Source of the DNA: Gammaproteobacteria bacterium
GTDB taxonomy: Bacteria > Pseudomonadota > Gammaproteobacteria > Pseudomonadales > Pseudohongiellaceae
DNA length: 64,000 nt
NCBI GenBank assembly: GCA_029246545.1
Contig: JAQWMX010000005.1
Coordinates: 310,001-374,000 of the forward strand
Direction of reading: 5' to 3'
Positions 36,531-44,928 of the stretch are shown here, in pieces (position 1 is the first letter of the stretch; every line of letters begins with the position of its first letter). Made by a program: the position numbers and the translations under genes. The notes below the pieces were generated by a model. The model had not been told where the DNA came from, made no database searches, and saw nothing but the letters and a program-made list of their open reading frames with translations.

Positions 36531-37832
36531 TTATAAAGGGGGCTGACCCCACACCTGGCTGTCTATAATCGGAGCATCTAGAGTGCCAAGAAATAATTCT
36601 ATTTGTTGTAATTGTCTTCTACTCAGAGCCAAAGGCTCTGCTTCATTATGCCCGATTAACGCAAGCTCAGCTTGGTTATAGTGTTTTAACACTTCTGCAA
36701 GGTTAGGAATCTGTCCCTTGTGCATGTAAGGTGCAGTAGCACTGATATTCCTTAGCGTTGGGGTTCTCATTGCTCCAAGTAATTCCGTTCTATTAGTTCT
36801 CATATAAGTAAGCTCTGTGCATTGCTCAATGCCTGCATCGCTAAAACCTCCATAACAATTAAAGGGGTCTTCTAATAATAGTTGCAAGACTCTAGTGCGT
36901 CCTTGGTCAGGAAGCTCTCCTGGGCTTGGTAGCAAACCAGTATTATGGAATTCATTATTAGTAAAAAGAGGGCCGTTATGACATTCAATACATCGAGCCT
37001 CACCTATAAATAATCGCAATCCATTTGCTTCATCCATCGTGAGTAGTGATGGCTCAAGGTCATTATCTTCATCCAATAAACTTGCTACGTAAGCATCAAA
37101 GCGAGTTTCACTTGGCATTAACCGTGTTTCATAAGCAGCAAGAATTTTGCCTATGTTTGAAAAAACTCGATTCACTTGAGCCCGATTATCCTCAGTCATC
37201 ATTTGCCATGCAGCATTCCACTCTGGGTTCTGCACTGGGCCAGCATTTACTGGAAATATACTTTCATCAGAAAAATCTGGCAGATTACCAAATAGAGCTT
37301 CGTACTCAATACGGTAGGACTCATCTGAACCCATCAATCTCGCGTATTGCATACGGTTACCACCATGCTCTTTAGGGTCTTCTAATGGCCCTAATGCTTG
37401 TGACCACTGACTGTCTTTTCGTCCATCCCAATAGAACCATGGACTGTATGCTACTCCCACGATACTTGGTGTATGCCTAGCTGTTTGACCGATAGCAAAA
37501 GCTTTATTTAGGCCATCGCTGAAATATAACTGTGGCTGGTGACAGGTAGCACAACTAATCTCGCCGTTTATACTAAACTGAGAATCAAAAAATATTTGCT
37601 GCCCAAGCTTTGCCGCCGCAGTTGAATCAACAATTGCATTACTTTGATCTGGAGATAGAGGAGGCAAGCTTTCCAACCAAAGCGATTGTAGAATTTCAAG
37701 CTCTTCAGAAGACCAATCTACAAATTGACTATAGTTCGATCTCCAGATAAATAATACTAAAAATACAGAGCAAACTAATAAAATCAACAATCCAATTTTA
37801 TGGCGTCCGAGTTTATTAGCTTTACCTATCAT
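36531..37832 (-). CDS. Di-heme cytochrome c peroxidase / MauG-family protein
   Basis: Periplasmic di-heme protein anchored by one N-terminal membrane segment (about residues 13-30, GLLILLVCSVFLVLFIW). 433 residues. Two heme c motifs: CATCH (ISCATCHQPQLYFSDG) and CIECH (EARCIECHNGPLFTNNEFHN). MRTPTLRNISATAPYMHKGQ is the conserved C-terminal family segment. It may act as a peroxidase or, in MauG-like members, a protein-modifying oxidase. It is translationally coupled to the FixH/YtkA-like gene (4-bp overlap) and belongs to a three-gene unit located between oxidase subunits and heme a synthesis genes, suggesting a link to copper or oxidase maturation. Confidence 0.92.
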   Translation of the reverse strand: MIGKANKLGRHKIGLLILLVCSVFLVLFIWRSNYSQFVDWSSEELEILQSLWLESLPPLSPDQSNAIVDSTAAAKLGQQIFFDSQFSINGEISCATCHQPQLYFSDGLNKAFAIGQTARHTPSIVGVAYSPWFYWDGRKDSQWSQALGPLEDPKEHGGNRMQYARLMGSDESYRIEYEALFGNLPDFSDESIFPVNAGPVQNPEWNAAWQMMTEDNRAQVNRVFSNIGKILAAYETRLMPSETRFDAYVASLLDEDNDLEPSLLTMDEANGLRLFIGEARCIECHNGPLFTNNEFHNTGLLPSPGELPDQGRTRVLQLLLEDPFNCYGGFSDAGIEQCTELTYMRTNRTELLGAMRTPTLRNISATAPYMHKGQIPNLAEVLKHYNQAELALIGHNEAEPLALSRRQLQQIELFLGTLDAPIIDSQVWGQPPL

Positions 37833-38236
37833 ATCCTTAGAGGAATGAGCACTGTCTCATTAAGGTTATCTATAGAAAGGGTCAAAGTAATTTCCCATTC
37901 TCCCATCATATGAAAACGCATGCCTTCTATTAGAAAATCACCTTCACCAAGGTATTCGGTTGCAACCGGACTTGTAGGTAAGCCGTGATCATGAAGTGGC
38001 ATACCTCCAATCAATTCGATGCTAATTCCACTAACAGAGTCCCCGCTTGTTGATTCTATATGCAAAACCCATTGATGGATTTGATTAATTGGAATAGGTA
38101 CAAGTTTACTTGTGTAACTAACATTGAATGATCCTCCATCAGACGCCCAAACTTCCTCAGCAGAAATTGCGCTTACTGTGCCAAATAGAAAATATATTGC
38201 AGCAATTAATTTGATAGATAAGTGCTTAAAGTTCAA
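37829..38236 (-). CDS. FixH/YtkA-like periplasmic protein
   Basis: 135 residues with a signal peptide (LIAAIYFLFGTVSAISA). The mature beta-sandwich domain contains GGMPLHDHGLPTSPVATEY and the family-typical GDFLIEGMRFHMMGEWEI. His/Met residues in MPLHDHGLP and RFHMMG are candidate metal ligands. Proteins of this type are often near copper homeostasis or oxidase genes. It overlaps the MauG-type gene by 4 bp and the upstream membrane protein by 11 bp, so the three are coupled. Exact function is unknown. Confidence 0.82.
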   Translation of the reverse strand: MNFKHLSIKLIAAIYFLFGTVSAISAEEVWASDGGSFNVSYTSKLVPIPINQIHQWVLHIESTSGDSVSGISIELIGGMPLHDHGLPTSPVATEYLGEGDFLIEGMRFHMMGEWEITLTLSIDNLNETVLIPLRI

Positions 38237-38882
38237 CTTGCTCTACTCCTTTAAGCTTAATTTTATTATTTTTCCTATCCTGCCATTTAGAAAACCCACC
38301 AGTAGAAGCCCAATAGGCAAATTGAGTCAAAACTCCAAGCATAATAAATAGCGGTAAAAAACCAAAACGTGTGTAGCCAACTTGAAATGGAAATACCGCC
38401 GTATAAAGCTGTCCAGTTTCAGGATGTCTTGCTGTGACAATCCCTAAGAAGTCGCCACTCTCTTCGAATTTATGCATTACAGTAAAGACATCGGATTCTA
38501 TAATAGGGCCCTGATAGAAAACTGTAGCAGCTTCAATATTCTCAATTTCTTGCACATCTTGAAGTCCAGCGAATAGTCCTAGGCCTGTAACATTATTGAT
38601 GATTCTAAAATCAATGGGGATGCTTCCTAGCCCTTGATGCAAATATTCCATGACAAATATTGATTCCCCGAAATCTGGAATATCTTCACAAAACTCTTGC
38701 GCTTCACTTGTAACAGGTTGAAATATTTTAAAGTGTGCTCTATAGAAACCGATCTGAATAACGCAAATGTCACCGTCAGCTGTAATACTACCATGAGCAT
38801 ATGTAAGAGGAGGAAAGAACACTTCACCCGCTAATAAAATTAATAGAAGAAAAACAAATGAGGTATAGCGTTTGGCTTTCAT
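38226..38882 (-). CDS. Uncharacterised periplasmic protein with C-terminal membrane helix
   Basis: Not recognised. 218 residues: N-terminal signal peptide (FVFLLLILLAGEVFFPPLTYA, core LLLILLAGEVFFPP), then a domain starting HGSITADGDICVIQIG and RAHFKIFQ. Two cysteines are present (Cys in GDICVIQ and in EFCEDIPDFG). A C-terminal membrane segment is near residues 173-190 (FGFLPLFIMLGVLTQFAYWA), ending in a basic cytoplasmic tail. The topology suggests a type I membrane protein exposing a periplasmic domain. It is first in the coupled unit with the FixH-like and MauG-like genes and lies directly downstream of the oxidase structural genes. Confidence 0.8.
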   Translation of the reverse strand: MKAKRYTSFVFLLLILLAGEVFFPPLTYAHGSITADGDICVIQIGFYRAHFKIFQPVTSEAQEFCEDIPDFGESIFVMEYLHQGLGSIPIDFRIINNVTGLGLFAGLQDVQEIENIEAATVFYQGPIIESDVFTVMHKFEESGDFLGIVTARHPETGQLYTAVFPFQVGYTRFGFLPLFIMLGVLTQFAYWASTGGFSKWQDRKNNKIKLKGVEQVEL

Positions 38883-39013
38883 AAAGAAGGCTGCTTTGCC
38901 GATTAGGCAGAGACGAGGTGATTTACTTATTAATTATCTGTGGGCTATCTATGAGCTATCTATAAAATCTATGCACTATTTAACAACTCACTACACATAC
39001 TTTGTGTGCTGCC

Positions 39014-39430
39014 CTAGTGCTCTGCTTCTTCCTCTAGGTGCACGTCACTAACGTGAATTCTTTCTGCATTTGCCGGCTGACCTAGATAATCAATACGCGT
39101 ACCCTTAACATATTCACCCTCTGAAGCCATCAAGCCAATCAAGACCAGTATAACTGTGGGTGGCCCAAGTATTGTTGTAATCAGAGTCATACGTTCCCAC
39201 ATAACGTGCATGAAAATGGCAATAATAAAGCCAGCTTTCAAAAACATAAAAATGAGAATCAGCGTCCAACGCACCATGCCCTGAAAATCAAGAAAATCTA
39301 CCATGTATGAAAATCCACTCAAGACAAAAAGTAAAATCCATACCTTTAAATAAACGCCAATAGGGTGCTGCTGATCATCAGCATGATCCGCTTCACCACT
39401 TACATTATTTTCTACAATGCTTTCGCTCAT
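39014..39430 (-). CDS. Cytochrome c oxidase subunit IV-like protein
   Basis: 138-residue protein with three membrane helices. Pattern of the prokaryotic cytochrome c oxidase subunit IV family: HPIGVYLKVWILLFVLSGFS, ILIFMFLKAGFIIAIFMHVM with the conserved FMHVMWER. It is the last gene of the coxMNOP-like unit and 34 bp after a subunit III gene. Likely stabilises the oxidase; it has no cofactors. Confidence 0.9.
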   Translation of the reverse strand: MSESIVENNVSGEADHADDQQHPIGVYLKVWILLFVLSGFSYMVDFLDFQGMVRWTLILIFMFLKAGFIIAIFMHVMWERMTLITTILGPPTVILVLIGLMASEGEYVKGTRIDYLGQPANAERIHVSDVHLEEEAEH

Positions 39431-39464
39431 AACTATCTACTCTCTTCTGTCTTGTATTTTCTGT

Positions 39465-40136
39465 CTACCACAAATAGAAAAATGCAAAAATGAATACCCA
39501 AACTAAGTCAACAAAATGCCAGTAAAGACCTGTAATTTCGACAATTTCATAGTTATCCTTTTTATCGTAGTCGCCTCTATTAACTTTAAAAGCAACTATT
39601 GAAAGGTAAATAACACCTATTGATACATGCAGACCATGGAAGCCTGTAACCATAAAAAAGATTGATCCAAACTGGTGAGCACCAAATGGATTTGCCCATG
39701 GTCTAACTCCTTCAGAAATAAGTTTGGTCCACTCAAAAGCTTGCATACCAACAAAGCTAAGGCCAAATAGGGCCGTTATTAACATTAGTATGGCAATTTT
39801 TTTCCTATCCCGGAAATGCGCATATCTCACAGCTAACGCCATAGTGCCGCTACTCGTTATCAGAATAAACGTCATAATCGCAATTAGAATCAGTGGAATA
39901 TTTTGACCGAAAAGCTCCAAAGCAAATACTTCACTAGGATAAGGCCATGGTTCAGTTGCTGACATTCTGACATTCATATAGCCAACTAAAAAACAGCTGA
40001 AAATGAAAGTGTCACTGATCAGGAATATCCACATCATCAATTTGCCCCAGGGCACATGATAAGCTTGCTTATCATTGCTCCAGTCATCTACGATGTTTTG
40101 CATGTGGCCTTGATTATTTAGAGCTTGTTCAGTCAT
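39465..40136 (-). CDS. Cytochrome c oxidase subunit III (second copy)
   Basis: Heme-copper oxidase subunit III, 223 residues, about seven membrane helices. Signatures: PWGKLMMWIFLISDTFIFSC, GMQAFEWTKLI, FFMVTGFHGLHVSIGVIYLS, and GLYWHFVDLVWVFIFAFFYLW. It resembles CoxP/CoxO of the Bradyrhizobium coxMNOP oxidase. It lies 46 bp downstream of the other, shorter subunit III gene. Two separate subunit III genes in tandem are characteristic of this oxidase group. Confidence 0.93.
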   Translation of the reverse strand: MTEQALNNQGHMQNIVDDWSNDKQAYHVPWGKLMMWIFLISDTFIFSCFLVGYMNVRMSATEPWPYPSEVFALELFGQNIPLILIAIMTFILITSSGTMALAVRYAHFRDRKKIAILMLITALFGLSFVGMQAFEWTKLISEGVRPWANPFGAHQFGSIFFMVTGFHGLHVSIGVIYLSIVAFKVNRGDYDKKDNYEIVEITGLYWHFVDLVWVFIFAFFYLW

Positions 40137-40182
40137 ATGTCTTTCCTAAATTACAAATAAAAGTGCAGATAAATATACTGCC

Positions 40183-40800
40183 TTATGTATAAGAAACTAA
40201 TGCAAATAAAACCAACCAGACTAGCAAGAGGAAATGCCAGTATAAGGCGCATAGCTCTGTGCTTAGTTCTAATTCTTCATGTTCTGCACCGGACCAATAT
40301 TTAACTATTGTTTTAGTCCAAACAAATAAACCGCCCAGCACATGTATGGCATGAATCCCAGTAAGTACATAGAAAAAGGCGTTAGCAGGGTTGTTGTAAA
40401 GATAATAACCCGCTTCTTGCATCTGGCCCCACACTGTTATTTGTCCGTATACAAACGCGACTGTAAACAAGGCGCCTAAAATTAGCCCTATCTTAAATTG
40501 TTTATCCTGGCCTTTCTTTAATACATTGTGTGTCCATTGCAATGTAAAACTACTTAGGAACAATAACACTGTATTCAGCCATAATAATTGAGACTCTGGC
40601 ATTGGCCGCCAATCATCTAGTTCCATTCGGACAAAATAAGCCGTAATAAATAACGCAAACATGACAGCAACAACTGCTATAAAAAATAACAGTCCTACTT
40701 TTTGTGGCGGAGTAACTGAACCATAGTCACCCTCCGCAGGCAGCCCAGACGCAGTCTGTTGTTTCCAGGGCTTTTCTAGTATGGCTCGGAACAGGCTCAT
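40183..40800 (-). CDS. Cytochrome c oxidase subunit III (first copy)
   Basis: Heme-copper oxidase subunit III family, 205 residues with about five to seven membrane segments. Signatures: KVGLLFFIAVVAVMFALFIT, MPESQLLWLNTVLLFLSSFT, YVLTGIHAIHVLGGLFVW, and CALYWHFLLLVWLVLFALV. It starts 2 bp after the subunit I stop. It differs clearly from the next subunit III protein, so the two are ancient paralogues rather than a recent duplication. Confidence 0.92.
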   Translation of the reverse strand: MSLFRAILEKPWKQQTASGLPAEGDYGSVTPPQKVGLLFFIAVVAVMFALFITAYFVRMELDDWRPMPESQLLWLNTVLLFLSSFTLQWTHNVLKKGQDKQFKIGLILGALFTVAFVYGQITVWGQMQEAGYYLYNNPANAFFYVLTGIHAIHVLGGLFVWTKTIVKYWSGAEHEELELSTELCALYWHFLLLVWLVLFALVSYT

Positions 40801-40802
40801 TC

Positions 40803-42578
40803 TTAGTGTTCCTCACTCCGGTCCACGTATTTGCCTTCACCTTCAAGCATCTCCACATCTTCAGGTGCAATCGATTGAGGTACAAAATCATCTTTAGCAC
40901 CAGGCACGCTGTACTCATAAGCCCATCGATAAACAACTGGTAATTTCTCACCCCAATTGCCATGTACCGGTGGATTATCAGGTGTTTGCCATTCCAAAGA
41001 AGTCGCATCCCATGGGTTTGGATCAGATTTTTTGCCGTACTTAAGGCTCCATATAACATTAAAGATAAATACCAACTGCATAATCCCTACAAAAATTGCC
41101 GCTTGAGTAATATTGGCATTCAACGCTTGAGCTGAATCAGGAATAAAATCAGTATTGCCCATTGCATAGTAACGTCGTGGTACACCCAAAAAGCCAAGAT
41201 AATGCATTGGCAGGTATATTGCGTATGTGCCTAAGAATGTAGCCCAAAAATGAATCTTGCCCAATGTTACATTGAACATCTTACCGGTTATTTTTGGATA
41301 CCAATGATAAAGCGCGGCATATAAAACTAGGACTGGAGAAACGCCCATCACCATATGGAAATGCGCAACTACAAAGTAAGTATCAGAAAGTGGTAAATCT
41401 ACGGTCACATTACCCAAGAAAATACCTGTTAGTCCGCCATGAATAAATGTAAAGATGAATCCAATTGCGAACAGCATGGGAACCGTCAGCCTAATATTCC
41501 CCTCCCATAAAGTCAGGACCCAGTTATAGACTTTAATGGCTGTGGGCACCGCAATAATTAATGTAGTAAAGGCAAAGAAAAATCCAAAATACGGATTCAT
41601 ACCACTAACGTACATGTGATGAGCCCAGACTATAAAGCTTAATGCCCCGATAATAATAATTGCCCACACCATCAGACGGTAACCGAAAATGTTCTTACGA
41701 GCGTGGCAACTCAAGACATCAGAAACCAAACCAAAGGCGGGTAATGCAACAATGTAAACTTCTGGATGCCCAAAAAACCAAAACAAATGCTGAAATAGTA
41801 CCGGACTGCCACCAGCAGTATTTAATGTCTCACCAAGAGACTGGATAGCGGGCATAAAGAAACTGGTACCTAGTAACTTATCGAAAGTCATCATAATGGC
41901 GCTAACAAACAAGGCCGGGAAAGCAAAAAGACCTAAGATTGTTGCAACAAAGATACCCCAAACCGACAAAGGCATGCGCATTAAAGTCATGCCGTTAGTT
42001 CTCGCTTGTAAAACAGTCGTTACATAATTTAAGCCACCCATGGTAAAGGCAACTACAAATACTGCGAGTGATGCCAGCATCAACATGATGCCCATATCAG
42101 CTCCAGGTGTCCCTCTTAAAATGGCTTGCGGTGGATATAAGGTCCAGCCGGCTCCAGTTGGCCCGCCCGGAACAAAGAAGCTAGCCAATAGAATAATTAC
42201 AGACAATAGATAAAACCAATAACTCAACATATTGAGATAAGGAAATACCATGTCCCTTGCTCCTATTTGTAGAGGAATCAGGTAATTCCCAAAACCGCCA
42301 AGAAACAGAGCCGTCAAAAGATAAATCACCATTATCATGCCGTGCATGGTTACAAACTGGTAATAATCAGCGGGGTCAATGAATGAAAACGTATCCGGAT
42401 ATCCAAGCTGCAAACGCATTAAGGCAGACAGAACCAACGCTATTAGACCAACAAATATTGCAGTCGAACCATACTGTATTGCAATTACTTTATGATCCTG
42501 ACTCCAGACATACTTGCTTATAAAAGTATGTGGATCATGGAGTTCATTGGGTTGATCCGCTATAGGGATATAAGTCAT
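40803..42578 (-). CDS. Cytochrome c oxidase subunit I (CoxN/CtaD type)
   Basis: Catalytic subunit with heme a, heme a3 and CuB, 591 residues, about 12-14 membrane helices. CuB/Tyr cross-link site is FFGHPEVYIVALPAFG, with His and Tyr in the H-P-E-V-Y motif of A-type oxidases. HHMYVSGMNPY holds the CuB histidines; FVVAHFHMVMGVSP carries the heme a/a3 histidines; MHGMIMVIYLL the low-spin heme histidine. It reduces O2 to water with proton pumping. Encoded between subunit II and two subunit III genes, giving the order II-I-III-III-IV. Confidence 0.96.
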   Translation of the reverse strand: MTYIPIADQPNELHDPHTFISKYVWSQDHKVIAIQYGSTAIFVGLIALVLSALMRLQLGYPDTFSFIDPADYYQFVTMHGMIMVIYLLTALFLGGFGNYLIPLQIGARDMVFPYLNMLSYWFYLLSVIILLASFFVPGGPTGAGWTLYPPQAILRGTPGADMGIMLMLASLAVFVVAFTMGGLNYVTTVLQARTNGMTLMRMPLSVWGIFVATILGLFAFPALFVSAIMMTFDKLLGTSFFMPAIQSLGETLNTAGGSPVLFQHLFWFFGHPEVYIVALPAFGLVSDVLSCHARKNIFGYRLMVWAIIIIGALSFIVWAHHMYVSGMNPYFGFFFAFTTLIIAVPTAIKVYNWVLTLWEGNIRLTVPMLFAIGFIFTFIHGGLTGIFLGNVTVDLPLSDTYFVVAHFHMVMGVSPVLVLYAALYHWYPKITGKMFNVTLGKIHFWATFLGTYAIYLPMHYLGFLGVPRRYYAMGNTDFIPDSAQALNANITQAAIFVGIMQLVFIFNVIWSLKYGKKSDPNPWDATSLEWQTPDNPPVHGNWGEKLPVVYRWAYEYSVPGAKDDFVPQSIAPEDVEMLEGEGKYVDRSEEH

Positions 42579-42676
42579 TTTCTTAATGCTCCTAAAATTT
42601 GCCTGCTTTTTGAGTCAATCTTTACTGTCTAAACTAATAACAAATTACTTAAAACTTAAACTAATACCCTTAATTC

Positions 42677-44032
42677 TTACCTTAAGGTATTAATATAAGA
42701 AACAACATCATTGATTGCTTCGTCATCTCTCAATGCTGAGACCATAGATGTCATTTGAAAACCATATTCATCGTCTTGGTGTGCTCCACGCACGCCAGAT
42801 TTAAAATTTTGTAGTTGTCGAACTAGATATGAATCACTCATACCTGCAAGTGCCGGCGCATTAACAGCCCAAATCCCAGCACCTTCTTCGCTGTGGCAAA
42901 TTCCACAAACTGGCTCATACAATGCTCTACCAACCTCAACATCACCAGCAACAGTTGTTGGGGACGAAACATCTGGAAGTGTATCAATATAGGCGGCCAC
43001 ATTATTAATCGCAGCATCATCTGCCAATATCGCAGCCATTGGCGCCATAGCCATACCAACAACATCATCTGCACCGCCGCGGACACCCGTTTTATAATAA
43101 TTAATTTGTCGTTTTATATACCAAGGTTCAAGGCCTGTAAGGTTTGGCGCATTTAAGGCATCGTTACCTTCGCCATTTGCGCCATGGCATGCTGAACAAA
43201 CTGCATATAAAGCCTGCCCGATTTGCGGATTCCCAGCCGCCTGAGCGTTTAATTGAGCATAGGTCATTTGAGAATCTAACCAATTGCTGTAACTCTCTTC
43301 ATCTTCTACAACAACTTTGCCGCGCATAACAAAATGTCCTATGCCACAAAGCTCTTCACAAAGAATATCGTATGTACCTTCTCGTGTAGGTGTTAACCAC
43401 ATGTAGCTGACTGAGCCTGGCACCATATCCATTTTTACGCGAAATTGCGCCACCGTATAATTATGTAAAACGTCCTTAGATCGGAGTAATAATTTTACTG
43501 GACGGTCAAGCGGCAAATGCATTTCCTTGCTAGACACTAATAAATCGTCTTGACCGTTAGGATCATCAGGAACCATACCGAAAGGATTATCAGGGGTTAT
43601 ATTACTGGCATCTGCAGCACCAAGTAGACCGTCAGCACCAGGATAACGAAAACTCCACTGCCATTGCTGGCCTACCACTTCAACTTCATGTGCATCTTCA
43701 GGAACATTAACGAAGTCTGCCCAAACAAAAAGACCTGGCGTCAATAATGCAGCAACACCTACTGCGGTTATACCTGTTAACCATATCTCTAGTTTCTTGT
43801 TTTCAGGCTCATAGATGGCTCGCCTGTTTTTATTGTAGCCAAATTTGTATATGCAATAGGCCATGAAAAGATTTATGGCAATAAAGACGAAGCCAGCCAC
43901 CCAAAACGTAATTTCGATAGTGTTATCGATGCCGCCCCAATTGGAAGCAATCGGGGTAAACCACCATGGGCTCATGAAGTGAAATAAAACAGATCCAATA
44001 ACTAAAAGTACTATTGCTATGGCAATCAGCAT
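42677..44032 (-). CDS. Cytochrome c oxidase subunit II with two fused cytochrome c domains
   Basis: 451 residues. Two N-terminal membrane helices, then the CuA domain: VVGQQWQWSFRYPG, the first His in DVLHNYTV, and CEELCGIGHFVM, giving the Cys-x3-Cys-x3-His-x2-Met CuA site. The C-terminal ~180 residues carry two cytochrome c domains with CSACHGANGEG and CGICHSEEGAG, each followed by a plausible Met ligand segment (MAMAPMAAIL, FQMTSMVSALRDDE). Internal electron delivery from the fused cytochromes resembles caa3-type oxidases but with two hemes. First gene of the oxidase operon. Confidence 0.95.
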   Translation of the reverse strand: MLIAIAIVLLVIGSVLFHFMSPWWFTPIASNWGGIDNTIEITFWVAGFVFIAINLFMAYCIYKFGYNKNRRAIYEPENKKLEIWLTGITAVGVAALLTPGLFVWADFVNVPEDAHEVEVVGQQWQWSFRYPGADGLLGAADASNITPDNPFGMVPDDPNGQDDLLVSSKEMHLPLDRPVKLLLRSKDVLHNYTVAQFRVKMDMVPGSVSYMWLTPTREGTYDILCEELCGIGHFVMRGKVVVEDEESYSNWLDSQMTYAQLNAQAAGNPQIGQALYAVCSACHGANGEGNDALNAPNLTGLEPWYIKRQINYYKTGVRGGADDVVGMAMAPMAAILADDAAINNVAAYIDTLPDVSSPTTVAGDVEVGRALYEPVCGICHSEEGAGIWAVNAPALAGMSDSYLVRQLQNFKSGVRGAHQDDEYGFQMTSMVSALRDDEAINDVVSYINTLR

Positions 44033-44487
44033 AAATTTCTAATCCTTATACTTTACTCAGAAATAAAACAGACTTAATCCCAATTCCGCCCATACTAACA
44101 GAACAGCTCCTTGGGGAAAACAAGGACTCGCAAGGGCGAAAACTATTCAATTGGAAGGCATAAAAAGAATCTATGAAGGAAGAAAAAACTGCATAAATAC
44201 AAGTTGATACATACTTATTTTTCATTTTTTGTATGGCTTCAATCTTTAACATGTAGCAGTTTTTATAAAATGGATAATTCATTTATCCAAGCTTCTTTCC
44301 CTTAAAAATAATAGCGCGCATGCTATAGCAACGGCTTAAAAATCGCAAGCAATTTGACCCCAAGAGCCTAACAATTTGTCTTTAAATATAACCTATAAGC
44401 CATTGTGTTAAATATACTTATTCCTTTTCTACTTTCAAGCTGAAGGTTTGTAACTGACTTCAACTTTATGTGCTATAAATGGGCACC
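44033..44487. promoter_or_regulatory. Upstream region of the oxidase operon
   Basis: 455 bp between the start of subunit II (minus strand, at 44032) and the stop of a small membrane-protein gene (44488). It should contain the oxidase promoter. A weak 14-bp imperfect palindrome tagcgcgcatgcta lies at 44312-44325. A 78-codon open frame on the minus strand (44046-44282) has no recognisable domain and I do not call it a gene. Confidence 0.45.
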
Positions 44488-44724
44488 TTATTCCTGACTT
44501 AAATTGTCTTCAGCTTTAATCCGTTTTTTTGCGGCACGAAAGCTAAATTTGGCCATTGCAAAAAAAAGAAATCCGATGACCATTGAGCCAAAGGCGGACT
44601 CTACAGCTGCGATTGTGGTATTTACCGTAAAAGCATAAACCATAGCCAGCAACGCAGCTCCAAAAAGTAAATAGAGTAACGCTGATAGTACTATTAACAA
44701 ATATCCAATAATTTGATCTGACAC
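44488..44724 (-). CDS. Small two-helix membrane protein, unknown
   Basis: 78 residues with two strong hydrophobic segments (about 6-30, YLLIVLSALLYLLFGAALL, and 45-60, SMVIGFLFFAMA) and a basic tail (FRAAKKRIKAEDN). Not recognised. It stands between the oxidase operon and the second heme-O-synthase-like gene. An oxidase-linked role is possible but not shown. It has a good start region and reads as a plausible gene. Confidence 0.6.
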   Translation of the reverse strand: MSDQIIGYLLIVLSALLYLLFGAALLAMVYAFTVNTTIAAVESAFGSMVIGFLFFAMAKFSFRAAKKRIKAEDNLSQE

Positions 44725-44928
44725 AAATAGTTACCTCTTCTTTTCACTGCAGCCTAATTCAAAAAATTTATTAAACGAATAGAATAATTATATTCCAAAA
44801 ATTGACATCTAGTGACCTTTTTTATAGCAGTTTCTTTAGCCTTCTTATTTGCATGCTCAGCCTCCTCTAGAAATATTCGCATGCGCCTTCCTACACTGCT
44901 AAAATGTCCGCGGTTCAGGATCTGAAAT

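Noticed and set aside
44046-44282. 78-codon open frame upstream of the oxidase operon
   Set aside because: No hydrophobic pattern, no family resemblance and no clear ribosome-binding site; treated as non-coding leader.
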